A stretch of 64,000 nt of DNA, from positions 158,493-222,492 of the forward strand of contig NZ_MKTH01000013.1 of the NCBI RefSeq assembly GCF_001898175.1. The letters run 5' to 3'. Under the pieces are notes generated by a model, which ran no database searches, was not told where the DNA came from, and was given only the letters and a program-made list of their open reading frames with translations. The translations under genes and the position numbers were made by a program. Shown one piece after another: positions 1 to 9,736 of the stretch. The first letter of the stretch is position 1, and the number at the start of each line of letters is the position of its first letter. This stretch comes from Cellulomonas sp. 73-92 (GTDB lineage Bacteria; Actinomycetota; Actinomycetes; Actinomycetales; Cellulomonadaceae).

Positions 1-225
1 GTGCGCCAGCAGCGTGCCCACCCCGACCTTGGACGGGTCGTACGGCGCGATCCAGGGCCCGACCACGGCGAGCACGACGAAGACGCCGAGGATGGCCAGC
101 CCGGTGACGGACTTGCCGTTGCGGACGAAGACGAACCGCCGGCGCGGCTTCGCGCCGGCGCGCACCACGATGGGCGCGGCCGCGGGCGTGACCTCCAGCG
201 CGGTGTCGACAGGGACGTTGGACAT
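1..225 (-). CDS. Peptide/oligosaccharide ABC permease (DppC/OppC type), N-terminal part
   Basis: Only the first 75 codons lie in the window; the gene continues past base 1. The translation starts MSNVPVDTALEV, has a basic stretch (KPRRRFVFVRNGK) and then one hydrophobic segment (LAILGVFVVLAVVGPW) followed by IAPYDPSKVG. This is the usual N-terminus of DppC/OppC permeases, which enter the membrane once before a periplasmic 'APYDP' stretch. The ATG lies 1 base after the stop of the preceding permease gene, so the two are translationally linked. The second ATPase gene expected in such operons is not in view and may lie further downstream. Family assignment is good; substrate is inferred from the linked beta-glucosidase. 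Confidence 0.85.
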   Translation of the reverse strand, partial: MSNVPVDTALEVTPAAAPIVVRAGAKPRRRFVFVRNGKSVTGLAILGVFVVLAVVGPWIAPYDPSKVGVGTLLAH

Positions 226-226
226 C

Positions 227-1203
227 TCAGGCCTCCTGCCGGGTCCGGGGGTCGAGCAGCACGTAGACGACGTCGGCCAGGATGTTCGCGACGAGCACGG
301 ACAGCGTGATGACCAGGAAGATCCCCTGCATCAGGGGGTAGTCCTTGCCGCCGATGGCCTGGAACAGGCGGAACCCGATGCCCGGGTAGCTGAACACCAT
401 CTCCATGACGAGCGTCCCGGAGACGACGAACCCGAGCGACAGGGCGAAGCCGGAGACCTGCGGCAGGATCGCGTTGCGGGCGGCGTAGCCGAACATCACG
501 CGGCGCTCGGACAGGCCCTTGGCCTGCGCCACCGTGACGTAGTCCTCGCTCGTGACGGTCACCATCATGTTGCGCATGCCGAGGATCCAGCCGGCGATCG
601 ACGACAGCACGATGGTCAGCCCCGGCAGCAGCGCGTGCTGCAGCACCGAGCCGACGTACGCCCCGCTCCACGACGGCAGCAGGTTGCCGTCGTAGCCGCC
701 GCCGGTGGGCAGCACCTTCCACGTCACGGCGAACGCGGCGATCGCGATGATGCCGAGCCAGAAGTACGGGACCGACGAGAAGAACGTGGTGATCGGGACG
801 ATCGCGTCCGCCTTCGTGCCGCGGCGCCAGCCCAGGTACACCCCGACGAGCGAGCCGCCGACCACCGAGATGATCGTCGCGACGCCGACCAGGCCGACCG
901 TCCAGGGCAGCGAGGACCGCAGCACCTGCGACACCGGGGTCGGGAAGTAGGAGAACGAGATCCCCAGGTCACCACGGAACAGCTGCCCCCAGTACTGCCA
1001 GTACTGGTCCCAGAGGCTCACCTTCTTGTCGAGCCCGAACAGGACGTACAGCGCCTGGATCGCGTGGCTGTCGAGCTGGCCCTGGTACCGGTTGATGAGC
1101 GCCTGCACCGGGTCGCCCGGGATCATCCGCGGGATGAAGAAGTTGATGGTCACCGCGGCCCAGGCCGTGACGACGTAGAAGACCACGCGGCGGACGAGGA
1201 ACC

Positions 1204-1207
<4 letters not shown>
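227..1207 (-). CDS. Peptide/oligosaccharide ABC permease (DppB/OppB type)
   Basis: A 326-residue inner-membrane permease beginning [24 protein letters not shown], followed by the PGDP motif typical of OppB/DppB proteins. About six hydrophobic segments are visible. The EAA-like cytoplasmic loop is present ([22 protein letters not shown]), the site that contacts the ATPase. The start is the ATG that overlaps the ATPase stop by 4 bases (ATGA); a longer upstream reading runs through the ATPase gene and is rejected. It should form the channel with the next permease for import of oligopeptides or, given the beta-glucosidase at the head of the operon, beta-linked oligosaccharides (inference). Confidence 0.92.
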
Positions 1208-2250
<1,043 letters not shown>

Positions 2251-2284
2251 CGGTCACCTGGGGCTGGGGAGCGGATGGGGCATG

Positions 2285-2328
2285 GCGGTCCCCGCCGGCG
2301 CAGGACAGAGGCTGCCGGCGGGGACCGC
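2285..2328 (-). terminator. Intercistronic GC hairpin after the binding-protein gene
   Basis: A 15-bp perfect inverted repeat (arms 2285-2299 and 2314-2328, core GGTCCCCGCCGGC) with a 14-nt loop. It lies between the binding-protein stop codon and the ATPase start, within one operon. No U-tract follows, as is common in high-GC genomes. It probably acts as a partial terminator or 3' end stabiliser, giving more binding protein than transporter. Confidence 0.7.
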
Positions 2329-2337
2329 GACGGTTCA

Positions 2338-4029
2338 TCAGGAGGCGGGCTTCAGCTTCGTGAGGATCCACGTCGCGTTGGCGACCGTCGGCTGCGGGTT
2401 GGCGTACGCGTTGCCGTCGTCCGGCCAGCCGACGTAGTACTTCGTCGAGTACTCCGCGGCGGCGGGGCGGGCGTCGACGGCGATGGCCGGGACCTGCTCG
2501 ACGAAGATCTTCTCGATCGTGTCGAGCGCGGCCTTGCGGCCCGCGTCGTCCGTGGCGTCGGTGTACGCCTTGAACGCGGCGGCAGCGGCGTCGTCCTGGA
2601 AGCGGCCCAGGTTCCAGTTGGCCTGCTGGCCAACCGGGAGGTAGTACGCGGGGTCGAACATGTCCGAGTACATCTCGAACGGCGTCATGCCGGTGTTCGT
2701 CCAGTGCAGCGCGGCGTCGAAGTCGCCCGTGTTGTTGGCGGCGAACCAGGCGTCGGCCGTCGGGGTGTCGGTCGTGGCGTTCATGCCGATCGACTGCGCG
2801 GACTGGGCGATGAGCTGCTGGCTGGTGACGTAGTCGTTCCAGCCGGCCGGCACCCAGAGCTTGAAGGAGACCTGCTTGCCGTCCTTGCCGATCAGCTTGT
2901 CGCCGTCGTACGTGTAGCCGGCGTCGGTGAGCACCTTCTTGGCGCCGGCGACGTCCACCTTGTACGTCTGGTTCTTGTAGGCGTCGGCGATGAACGAGTC
3001 ACCCGCCGGCGTCGGGATGCCCGTGATGTTGGTGAGCTCGGGGAAGAGGCCGGACTCGGCGACCACGGAGGCCTGCTTGCGGTCGACGACCATGTTGAGG
3101 GCCTTGCGCACCGCGACGTCGTTGAACGGCGGCTTGGTGACGTTGAGCATCAGCTGGTCGATGCCCAGCCCGGCGGGCATGAACACCTTGTTGTGGGCGG
3201 CGTCCTTCGCCACGTAGACGTTCTGGTAGTCGGCGATGAACGTCCAGCCCCACTGGCACTCACCGGTCGCCAGCGCGGTCGTCTCGGTGTCGTTGCCCGA
3301 GTACGAGGTGTAGCGCAGCTGCGGGACCGCGAGCTTGCCGCCCCAGTAGGTCGGGTTCTGGTCGAGGATGACGGCCTGGTCGGTCCACGAGGTCAGCGTG
3401 TACGGGCCGGTGCCGATCGGCTTCTGGTTGGGGTCCTTCACCGGGTCGGTCATCGACGACCAGATGTGCTTCGGGACGACGAACAGCTGCAGGATCTTGA
3501 TCTGGTTGATGAACTGGCCGGACGTGAAGCCGACCGTCACCGTGTCGCCGGAGACCGCGATGTCGCCGTAGGGCAGGCCCTCGGTGTTGAGCTCCTTGTG
3601 GTCCTTGCGCAGCTGCAGCGAGAACGCGATGTCGTCGGCCGTGAACGCCTGGCCGTCCGACCACTTGACGCCGTCACGTGCCGTGATCTTCAGCTGCGTG
3701 AAGTCGGCGTTCCACTCCCACGACTTGGCGAGCCACGGCTCCGGCTTGTTGGAGGGCCGCGTGTCGTTGACCTGCGCCAGCGGCTCGTAGATCGCCCAGC
3801 GGTAGCCGAGCGAGTTGCCCGACGCGGTGTTGAGGAACGGGTTCGAGTTGTTCGTCTGCGGGCCGTTCGGCATGCAGATGGTCAGCGTCTGGCCGCCTGC
3901 GGCCGCGCTGTTGCCGCCACCGGTGGCCCCGGTGGTGGGCGTGGTGCCCCCACCGCTGCTGCAGGCGGTGGCGAGCATCGCGACGGCCGCCAGGGTGGCG
4001 ACCGTCGCGGCCAGCTTGCGCGTTGTCAC
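2338..4029 (-). CDS. Family 5 extracellular solute-binding lipoprotein
   Basis: 563 residues. A lipoprotein signal peptide ends in the lipobox LATAC with the lipidated Cys at 23, followed by a Ser/Gly linker. The mature part has SBP family 5 (DppA/OppA) features: 'YEPLAQVN' near the start, '[16 protein letters not shown]', and '[12 protein letters not shown]'. The start is GTG at 4029, preceded by AAGGAGG at good spacing. The family binds oligopeptides but also cello- and other oligosaccharides in several bacteria. Because the operon opens with a GH3 beta-glucosidase and faces a TetR regulator, a beta-gluco-oligosaccharide is the likely ligand (inference). It is anchored outside the membrane and delivers ligand to the permeases downstream. 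Confidence 0.92.
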   Translation of the reverse strand: MTTRKLAATVATLAAVAMLATACSSGGGTTPTTGATGGGNSAAAGGQTLTICMPNGPQTNNSNPFLNTASGNSLGYRWAIYEPLAQVNDTRPSNKPEPWLAKSWEWNADFTQLKITARDGVKWSDGQAFTADDIAFSLQLRKDHKELNTEGLPYGDIAVSGDTVTVGFTSGQFINQIKILQLFVVPKHIWSSMTDPVKDPNQKPIGTGPYTLTSWTDQAVILDQNPTYWGGKLAVPQLRYTSYSGNDTETTALATGECQWGWTFIADYQNVYVAKDAAHNKVFMPAGLGIDQLMLNVTKPPFNDVAVRKALNMVVDRKQASVVAESGLFPELTNITGIPTPAGDSFIADAYKNQTYKVDVAGAKKVLTDAGYTYDGDKLIGKDGKQVSFKLWVPAGWNDYVTSQQLIAQSAQSIGMNATTDTPTADAWFAANNTGDFDAALHWTNTGMTPFEMYSDMFDPAYYLPVGQQANWNLGRFQDDAAAAAFKAYTDATDDAGRKAALDTIEKIFVEQVPAIAVDARPAAAEYSTKYYVGWPDDGNAYANPQPTVANATWILTKLKPAS

Positions 4030-4096
4030 GAGTGCCTCCTTGCACTGGTTGCGGCGGACGACCGCCCGCCGCTGTGTTGCGTTGACCTTGCGTGGA

Positions 4097-6547
4097 CTAC
4101 TGCTGGGACGGGATGACGACTTCGGTGGTCAGGCGCAGGTCGCGCGACGAGCGGCCCACGCGGATCGGGTAGGTGCCGGGTGGCGTCGCCCACCCGGCAC
4201 CCGTGTCCCAGGTCCGCAGCGCGTACGGGTGCAGCCGGACCTGGACGGTCGTGGTGGTGCCGGGATCGGCGTCCACGACGGCGAACCCGCCGAGCCACCG
4301 CACCGGGCGCTCCCCGACGGGGGTGCCGGCCGGCGGCTCGACGTAGACCTGGACGACCTCACGGCCGCGCCGGCGGCCGGTGTTGGTCAGCGTGACGGCG
4401 ACGGTCACGCCGTCGTCGCCGGGCGACACCTCGGCCGCCACGTACTCCCACGTGGTCCAGCCGAGCCCGTGGCCGAACGGCGCCGCGGGGACCCGGCCGA
4501 GCCGGTCCCAGCCGCGGTGGCCCACGTCGACGCCCTCGGCGTAGTCGACGATGCCGTCCACCGGCACGGCGTCCGGCACGGGCACGTCCTGCGCACGGGC
4601 CGGCAGCGTCCACGGCAGCCGGCCGGACGGCTCGACGGCGCCCGACAGCGCGTCGGCCAGCCCGTCGGCCCACTCCTGGCCGCCCAGCCAGCCCCACACC
4701 ACGCAGGGCGCCTGCTCGAGCCAGGGCAGCAGCACCGGCGCGCCGGCGTCGACGACGACGACCGTGCGCGGCTGGACCGCCAGCACGGCGCGCACCAGCT
4801 CGTCCTGGTCGCCGGGCAGGTCGAGGTCGGTGCGGTCCCAGCCCTCCGACTCCACCTCCTCGGTGGTGCCGACGACGACGACCGCGACGTCGGCGGCCGC
4901 TGCCGCCGCCACCGCCTGCTCGCGCAGCTGCGCGGGGGTCGGCCCTGGCTCGTCGTGCAGCAGGCGCAGGCGAAGGAACGCGTCGTAGCCCACCGGGTGC
5001 GCCACCTGCACGGTGGCGTCCAGCTGCACGACCTCCGGCCCGGTCACCGGCACCATGACGGCGGCCGGGTGGTTGTACGTCGAGTCGAGGACCACGTCCT
5101 CGTCGACCACACGGTCGCTCGCCGAGACCTGCCCGCCGTCGACGAGCACGCGGTGGCGCCCGATCGTCGCGACGCCGACGGTGTGGGTGCCGGGGGTCGT
5201 CAGGGGCACGGACGTGCGCAGCCGCAGCGCGACCGCCTCGTCGGGCAGGTCGGCGACGTCCTCGTCCCACTCGGTGGCGACCCACTCGCGGAGCACGGCG
5301 CCCGCCGCGTCGAGCAGCTGCACGTGCGCGCCCGGCTTGCCGTCCGGCGTCGTCGCCTGCGACAGGTCGAGCGACGGCGCCGTGAAGCGGGACACGCCAC
5401 CGGCGGCGAGCTCGACCGTGGCACCGGGGAACGCGAGCGCAAGCGCGGCATCCAGCCCGACGTGGCGGTCCGCCTGCACGGCCGAGGAGCCGCCGCCGGC
5501 GAGGAACGGCGTCACGGCGTTCGGCCCGACGAGGGCGATCCGGGCGGGGCGCTCCAGCGGCAGCAGCCCGTCGTCGTCCTTGAGCACGACGAGCGAGCGC
5601 GCGACGAGCTCGCGCAGCACCCCGGGGACGTCGACGCCGGTCACGGGCGACGCCGACGTCCCGAGGGCCCCGACGCGCTGGGCGAGGCGCAGGATCCGCA
5701 GCACCTTGTCGTCGAGCTCGTCCTCGGCGACCTCGCCGGACGCCACCGCGGCCGCCAGCCCATCGCCCCACGGCCCGTCGGGGCCCGGCATCTGCAGGTC
5801 CATGCCGGCACGCACCGGCCCGGTCACCGACTTGGTGGCCACCCAGTCGGAGACCAGCACCCCGTCGAACCCGAGCTCGCCCTTGAGGACGTCGGTGAGC
5901 AGGTGGCGGTGCTCGAGCACGGGCGCGGACTCCACGCCGTCGTCGACCCCGTTGTAGGCCCCCATCACGGCCCAGGCGCCGGCGCCGACCAGCGCCTCGA
6001 ACGGCGCGAGGTACACCTCGCGCAGCGGGCGCTGCCCGACGCGGGAGACGTAGCGGGTGCGGTCCGTCTCGGAGTCGTTGGCGACGAAGTGCTTGACGCA
6101 CATGCCGACGCCGCGGGCCTGCGCGGCGGCGACCAGCGGCACCGCGAGGGACGCGGTGAGCACCGGGTCCTCGCTGTAGCACTCGAAGTGCCGTCCGCCC
6201 ACCGGGGTGCGCTGGATGTTCACCTGGGGCGCCAGCACAACATCCACCCCGTGCCGGCGCGCCTCGGCGGCGAACGCCTCGCCGACCCGGGCCGCGAGGG
6301 CGACGTCCCACGTGGCGCCGAGCGCGGACGGCGCGGGGAACGATGCCGCGGAGTCGCCGGCGTCGCCACGGACGCCCGCCGGGCCGTCGGACATGACGAT
6401 CGACCGCAGCCCGAGGCGCGGCACGGCGGCGGTGCGCCACATGTCGATGCCGACCAGGAGCGCGACCTTCTCGTCGCGCGTCAGGGCGGCCAGCACGGTC
6501 TGAGGTCCGGCGGCGGGTGCGGTCGGGGGGACCGTGTCGAGTGCCAC
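4097..6547 (-). CDS. GH3 beta-glucosidase with PA14-like insertion
   Basis: About 816 residues with no signal peptide, so probably cytoplasmic. The N-terminal GH3 barrel begins LTRDEKVALLVG and contains the nucleophile motif VSDW (Asp about 234) and the substrate-binding KHF. A beta-rich stretch around residues 390-520, inserted in the C-terminal alpha/beta sandwich, looks like a PA14 domain, as in many large beta-glucosidases. The C-terminus is a fibronectin III-like domain. I chose the GTG at 6547 because AGGAAGG lies about 11 bases upstream; an in-frame ATG at 6598 has no such site. It is first in the operon with the binding protein and ABC genes, and would hydrolyse imported beta-glucosides to glucose. 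Confidence 0.9.
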   Translation of the reverse strand: MALDTVPPTAPAAGPQTVLAALTRDEKVALLVGIDMWRTAAVPRLGLRSIVMSDGPAGVRGDAGDSAASFPAPSALGATWDVALAARVGEAFAAEARRHGVDVVLAPQVNIQRTPVGGRHFECYSEDPVLTASLAVPLVAAAQARGVGMCVKHFVANDSETDRTRYVSRVGQRPLREVYLAPFEALVGAGAWAVMGAYNGVDDGVESAPVLEHRHLLTDVLKGELGFDGVLVSDWVATKSVTGPVRAGMDLQMPGPDGPWGDGLAAAVASGEVAEDELDDKVLRILRLAQRVGALGTSASPVTGVDVPGVLRELVARSLVVLKDDDGLLPLERPARIALVGPNAVTPFLAGGGSSAVQADRHVGLDAALALAFPGATVELAAGGVSRFTAPSLDLSQATTPDGKPGAHVQLLDAAGAVLREWVATEWDEDVADLPDEAVALRLRTSVPLTTPGTHTVGVATIGRHRVLVDGGQVSASDRVVDEDVVLDSTYNHPAAVMVPVTGPEVVQLDATVQVAHPVGYDAFLRLRLLHDEPGPTPAQLREQAVAAAAAADVAVVVVGTTEEVESEGWDRTDLDLPGDQDELVRAVLAVQPRTVVVVDAGAPVLLPWLEQAPCVVWGWLGGQEWADGLADALSGAVEPSGRLPWTLPARAQDVPVPDAVPVDGIVDYAEGVDVGHRGWDRLGRVPAAPFGHGLGWTTWEYVAAEVSPGDDGVTVAVTLTNTGRRRGREVVQVYVEPPAGTPVGERPVRWLGGFAVVDADPGTTTTVQVRLHPYALRTWDTGAGWATPPGTYPIRVGRSSRDLRLTTEVVIPSQQ

Positions 6548-6604
6548 TGCGTCGGGGCCTTCCTGCGCGGACGTCGTCGTTCGGGGACATGCAACCACGC
6601 TGGT

Positions 6605-6624
6605 TACTTACCTGTCAGTAAGTA
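6605..6624. promoter_or_regulatory. TetR-type operator between beta-glucosidase and tetR
   Basis: Perfect 7-bp inverted repeat TACTTAC-N6-GTAAGTA. It lies in the divergent gap where the -35 region of the tetR promoter would be and just upstream of the beta-glucosidase gene, so one bound dimer could repress both directions. Confidence 0.75.
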
Positions 6625-6635
6625 CTAGATCACAG

Positions 6636-6641
6636 TATGGT
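6636..6641 (+). promoter_or_regulatory. -10 element for leaderless tetR transcript
   Basis: TATGGT ends 8 bases before the tetR ATG, with no ribosome-binding site in between. This predicts a transcript starting at or next to the start codon. Confidence 0.5.
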
Positions 6642-6649
6642 TTCGGTCC

Positions 6650-7309
6650 ATGGGAGCGGAACCAGCCCGCCCCGCGGACCGCGCTAGGCGCGGGCCGCGC
6701 CAAGGGACGGCAGCCCGGCGCGAGGAGATCCTGCGCGCCGCCGCGTCGACGTTCGGTCAGAAGGGCTACAAGACCGGCTCGCTGGCCGACGTCGCGGAGC
6801 AGGTGGGCATGACCCACGCGGGCGTGCTCCACCACTTCAAGTCCAAGGAGCAGCTGCTCACCGCGGTGCTGGACTTCCGCGACGCCGAGCAGGTCGCCGA
6901 GCTCGAGGGCAAGCACATCCCCGGCGGCCTCGAGCTGTTCCGCCACCTGCTGCTCACCGCCCGGATGAACGCCGAGCGCCCCGGCATGGTGCAGACCTAC
7001 GCCGTCATCACCGGCGAGGCGGTCACGGACGGCCACCCCGCCCGGCCGTGGGCCACGGCGCGCTTCGCCACGCTGCGCGACGAGGTGGCCGACGCGCTCG
7101 TCGCCTGGCACCCCGAGGTCGACCGCGACCTCGCCTACCAGGGCGCCGCCGCGATCCTGGGCGTCATGGACGGCATCCAGATCCAGTGGCTGCTGGACCC
7201 CGACGCCGTCGACCTCGCGGAGACCACCGCGTTCGCCATCGAGGCGATCGTCGCCGCGACCATCGCGGGCCCGGAGCGCGGGCAGCCCGTCCCGCCACCC
7301 TCGGCCTGA
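6650..7309 (+). CDS. TetR/AcrR-family transcriptional regulator
   Basis: 219 residues. The N-terminal helix-turn-helix is clear: REEILRAAASTFGQKGYKTGSLADVAEQVGMTHAGVLHHFKSKEQLLTAVL read in sections at residues 24-75, with the typical 'GVLHHFKSKEQL' recognition helix. The C-terminal ligand-binding half is variable and does not reveal the effector. It is divergent from the GH3/ABC operon, with the palindrome at 6605-6624 between them, so it probably represses that operon and itself until a beta-glucoside or its breakdown product binds (inference). Upstream lies a -10-like element only 8 bases from the ATG, so the mRNA looks leaderless. Confidence 0.92.
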   Translation: MGAEPARPADRARRGPRQGTAARREEILRAAASTFGQKGYKTGSLADVAEQVGMTHAGVLHHFKSKEQLLTAVLDFRDAEQVAELEGKHIPGGLELFRHLLLTARMNAERPGMVQTYAVITGEAVTDGHPARPWATARFATLRDEVADALVAWHPEVDRDLAYQGAAAILGVMDGIQIQWLLDPDAVDLAETTAFAIEAIVAATIAGPERGQPVPPPSA

Positions 7310-7374
7310 TCCGCTCAGGCAGTTCACAGGAACGCTTCAGTGGCACCACAGGTCGCCCCTGGATCCTCGTGACC

Positions 7375-8109
7375 ATGACGACGACCACCGCCCGCCGGCC
7401 CGACGTCCTCACGCGTGCCGACGGCTCCCCCATCAGGGCCCTCGTCGTGGACGACGAGCCCAACCTCGCCGAGCTGCTCGCCACCGCGCTGCGGTACGAG
7501 GGCTGGCAGGTCGAGCACGCGCTGACCGGCCACGCGGCGATCCGCCGCGCCAAGGAGCTGGAGCCCGACGTCGTCGTCCTCGACGTCATGCTCCCCGACC
7601 TCACCGGGCTCGAGGTGCTCGGTCGGATGCGCACCACGCACCCGAACGTCCCCGTGCTCTTCCTCACCGCGAAGGACGCCGTCGAGGACCGCATCGCCGG
7701 GCTCACCGCGGGCGGCGACGACTACGTCACCAAGCCCTTCTCCCTCGAGGAGGTCGTCGCCCGGCTCCGGGCGCTGCTGCGCCGCACGGGCGCGACGACC
7801 GGGCACCAGGAGGCCCAGCTCGTCGTCGGCGACCTGCGCATGGACGAGGACAGCCACGAGGTGTGGCGCGGCACCGACGACATCCACCTCACGGCGACCG
7901 AGTTCGAGCTGCTGCGCTACTTCATGCGCAACCCGCGCCGCGTGCTGAGCAAGGCCCAGATCCTCGACCGCGTGTGGCAGTACGACTTCGGCGGCCAGGC
8001 GAACATCGTCGAGCTGTACGTCTCCTACCTGCGGCGCAAGATCGACAAGGGCCGCACCCCGATGCTGCACACGCTGCGAGGCGTCGGGTACGTGCTGCGC
8101 CCGGCGTGA
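7375..8109 (+). CDS. OmpR-family response regulator
   Basis: 244 residues. The receiver domain begins RALVVDDEPNLAELL with the acidic pair. The phospho-acceptor is Asp70 in VVVLDVMLPDL, the Thr is in VLFLTAKD and the conserved Lys is in VTKPFS. The C-terminal winged helix (LTATEFELLRYFMRNPRRVLSK and the C-terminal RGVGYVLRP) is of the OmpR/PhoB class. A GTG two codons upstream is an alternative start. The sensor kinase follows immediately, with a possible 4-base overlap. The pair sits directly upstream of two glycosyltransferase genes, which are plausible targets. Confidence 0.95.
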   Translation: MTTTTARRPDVLTRADGSPIRALVVDDEPNLAELLATALRYEGWQVEHALTGHAAIRRAKELEPDVVVLDVMLPDLTGLEVLGRMRTTHPNVPVLFLTAKDAVEDRIAGLTAGGDDYVTKPFSLEEVVARLRALLRRTGATTGHQEAQLVVGDLRMDEDSHEVWRGTDDIHLTATEFELLRYFMRNPRRVLSKAQILDRVWQYDFGGQANIVELYVSYLRRKIDKGRTPMLHTLRGVGYVLRPA

Positions 8110-8114
8110 CCGGC

Positions 8115-9668
8115 ATGGCTGGCCGCGTCCGGCGCCTCGCGACGCGCATCACGAGGCGTGGCTCAGGGCACGGACGGAGACCGGGACCGCGCCGACGGCC
8201 GACGCTGCGCCGGCGCCTGACGCTCACCGCCGTCGGCCTGCTGGCGGTGGTCGCCGCCATCATGGGCGTCACCTCGACGCTCGCGCTGCGCGCGTCCCTG
8301 CTGCAGCAGGTCGACAACCGGCTGGTCGCCGCCGCCGCCCGCGCCGGCACGGCCACCCGCACGCCGCCTCCCAGCACCGCGACCGCCCCGGTGATCACCG
8401 ACAACGACGCCGACAACCGCCCGCCGTGGTTCAACGGACCCGGGCAGGAGGTCGGCACCGTCAACGTCGTCACCTCCGGCCAGGTGCGCAGCGGGTACAT
8501 CGGGACGGACGGCTCCTACCGGCCGCTGACGAGCGACCAGCTCGCCACGCTGCTGACGGTGCCGACGGACGGCCGCATCGTCCCGATCACGCTCGGCGAC
8601 CTCGGCTCGTACCGCGCCGTCGCCGGCCGGACCGACGACGGGGCCGTCATCACGGCGATCCCCACCGCGAGCGCCGACGCCACGGTGCGCGGGTACGTCA
8701 TGGTCGAGCTCATCGTCGCCGTCGTCGGGCTGGCGCTGACCGCCGCGGCGGCCAACGTCCTGGTGCGCCGCGGCCTGCGGCCCCTGACGAGCGTGGCCGC
8801 CACCGCGACGCGCGTCTCCGAGCTGCCCCTCGCCAAGGGCGAGGTGTCGATCGACGAGCGCGTGCCCGACGCCGACCCCACGACGGAGGTCGGGCAGGTC
8901 GGCGCGGCGTTCAACCGGATGCTCGGCCACGTCGAGCGCGCCCTGACCGCCCGGCAGGAGTCGGAGCAGCAGGTGCGCCGCTTCGTCGCCGACGCGTCCC
9001 ACGAGCTGCGCACCCCGCTGGCCTCGATCCGCGGCTACACCGAGCTGGTGCGCCGGTCCGACGAGCCGCTGCCCGACGGCGTGGGGCAGGCCCTGGCACG
9101 CGTCGAGGCCGAGGCGATCAGGATGACCGCGCTCGTCGAGGACATGCTGCTGCTGGCCCGGCTCGACGCCGGGCGCGACCTGGAGCGCGAGACCGTCGAC
9201 CTCGCCGAGCTGGCGGTCGACGCGGTCGCCGACGCCCACGCGGCCGGCCCGGACCACGTCTGGCAGCTCGACGTCGTGGCGGACGACGACGGCGCCGACG
9301 ACCCCACGACGATCGTGACGGGCGACGACCACCGGCTGCGCCAGGTGCTCGCCAACCTCCTGACCAACGCCCGCGTGCACACCCCTGCGGGCACGCACAT
9401 CGAGGTCGGCGTCCGGCGCGAGGGGGGCGCCGTCGTGGTGCGCGTGGACGACGACGGCCCGGGCATCCCGGCCGAGCTGCGCGAGCGGCTCTTCGAGCGC
9501 TTCACGCGGGGCGATGCCTCCCGCAACCACGCCGCCGGGTCGACCGGGCTCGGGCTGGCCATCGCCAACGCGGTGGTCCACGCGCACGGCGGGACGCTGG
9601 CGTGCGCCTCCCGGCCCGGCCGCACGGTGTTCACGGTGACGCTGCCCGCGGCCACCCCCACCGCCTGA
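8115..9668 (+). CDS. Sensor histidine kinase (HAMP, HisKA, HATPase)
   Basis: About 517 residues. After a basic N-terminus comes transmembrane segment 1 (LTAVGLLAVVAAIMGVTSTLAL), an extracellular sensor region of about 120 residues, transmembrane segment 2 (VMVELIVAVVGLALTAAAANVLV) and a HAMP domain. The H-box is FVADASHELRTP with the phospho-His about residue 296. The ATPase has QVLANLLTNARVH (N), VDDDGPGIP (G1) and STGLGLAIANAVV (G2). A GTG at 8106 overlaps the regulator stop (GTGA) and is an equally good start. It should phosphorylate the adjacent OmpR regulator. The sensed signal is unknown. Confidence 0.93.
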   Translation: MAGRVRRLATRITRRGSGHGRRPGPRRRPTLRRRLTLTAVGLLAVVAAIMGVTSTLALRASLLQQVDNRLVAAAARAGTATRTPPPSTATAPVITDNDADNRPPWFNGPGQEVGTVNVVTSGQVRSGYIGTDGSYRPLTSDQLATLLTVPTDGRIVPITLGDLGSYRAVAGRTDDGAVITAIPTASADATVRGYVMVELIVAVVGLALTAAAANVLVRRGLRPLTSVAATATRVSELPLAKGEVSIDERVPDADPTTEVGQVGAAFNRMLGHVERALTARQESEQQVRRFVADASHELRTPLASIRGYTELVRRSDEPLPDGVGQALARVEAEAIRMTALVEDMLLLARLDAGRDLERETVDLAELAVDAVADAHAAGPDHVWQLDVVADDDGADDPTTIVTGDDHRLRQVLANLLTNARVHTPAGTHIEVGVRREGGAVVVRVDDDGPGIPAELRERLFERFTRGDASRNHAAGSTGLGLAIANAVVHAHGGTLACASRPGRTVFTVTLPAATPTA

Positions 9669-9675
9669 GACATCC

Positions 9676-9691
9676 CACAGTCGCGGCACAG
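9676..9691 (+). promoter_or_regulatory. CACAG direct repeat, possible response-regulator site
   Basis: CACAG-N6-CACAG, an 11-bp direct repeat, lies in the 68-base gap between the kinase and the glycosyltransferase. An 11-bp direct-repeat pitch is usual for OmpR-family binding sites. A related sequence (CACAG at 7325, TTCAG 11 bp later) lies in front of the regulator gene. Confidence 0.35.
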
Positions 9692-9736
9692 CGCCCCCAT
9701 CCGGTGCGCCGAGGCTGGTCCGCCACGGTCGGAGGC

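Noticed and set aside
8426..9736. In-frame extension of the GT2-GtrA gene upstream through the sensor kinase
   Set aside because: The kinase has full HAMP, HisKA and ATPase motifs in another frame; the extension is Arg-rich shadow sequence.
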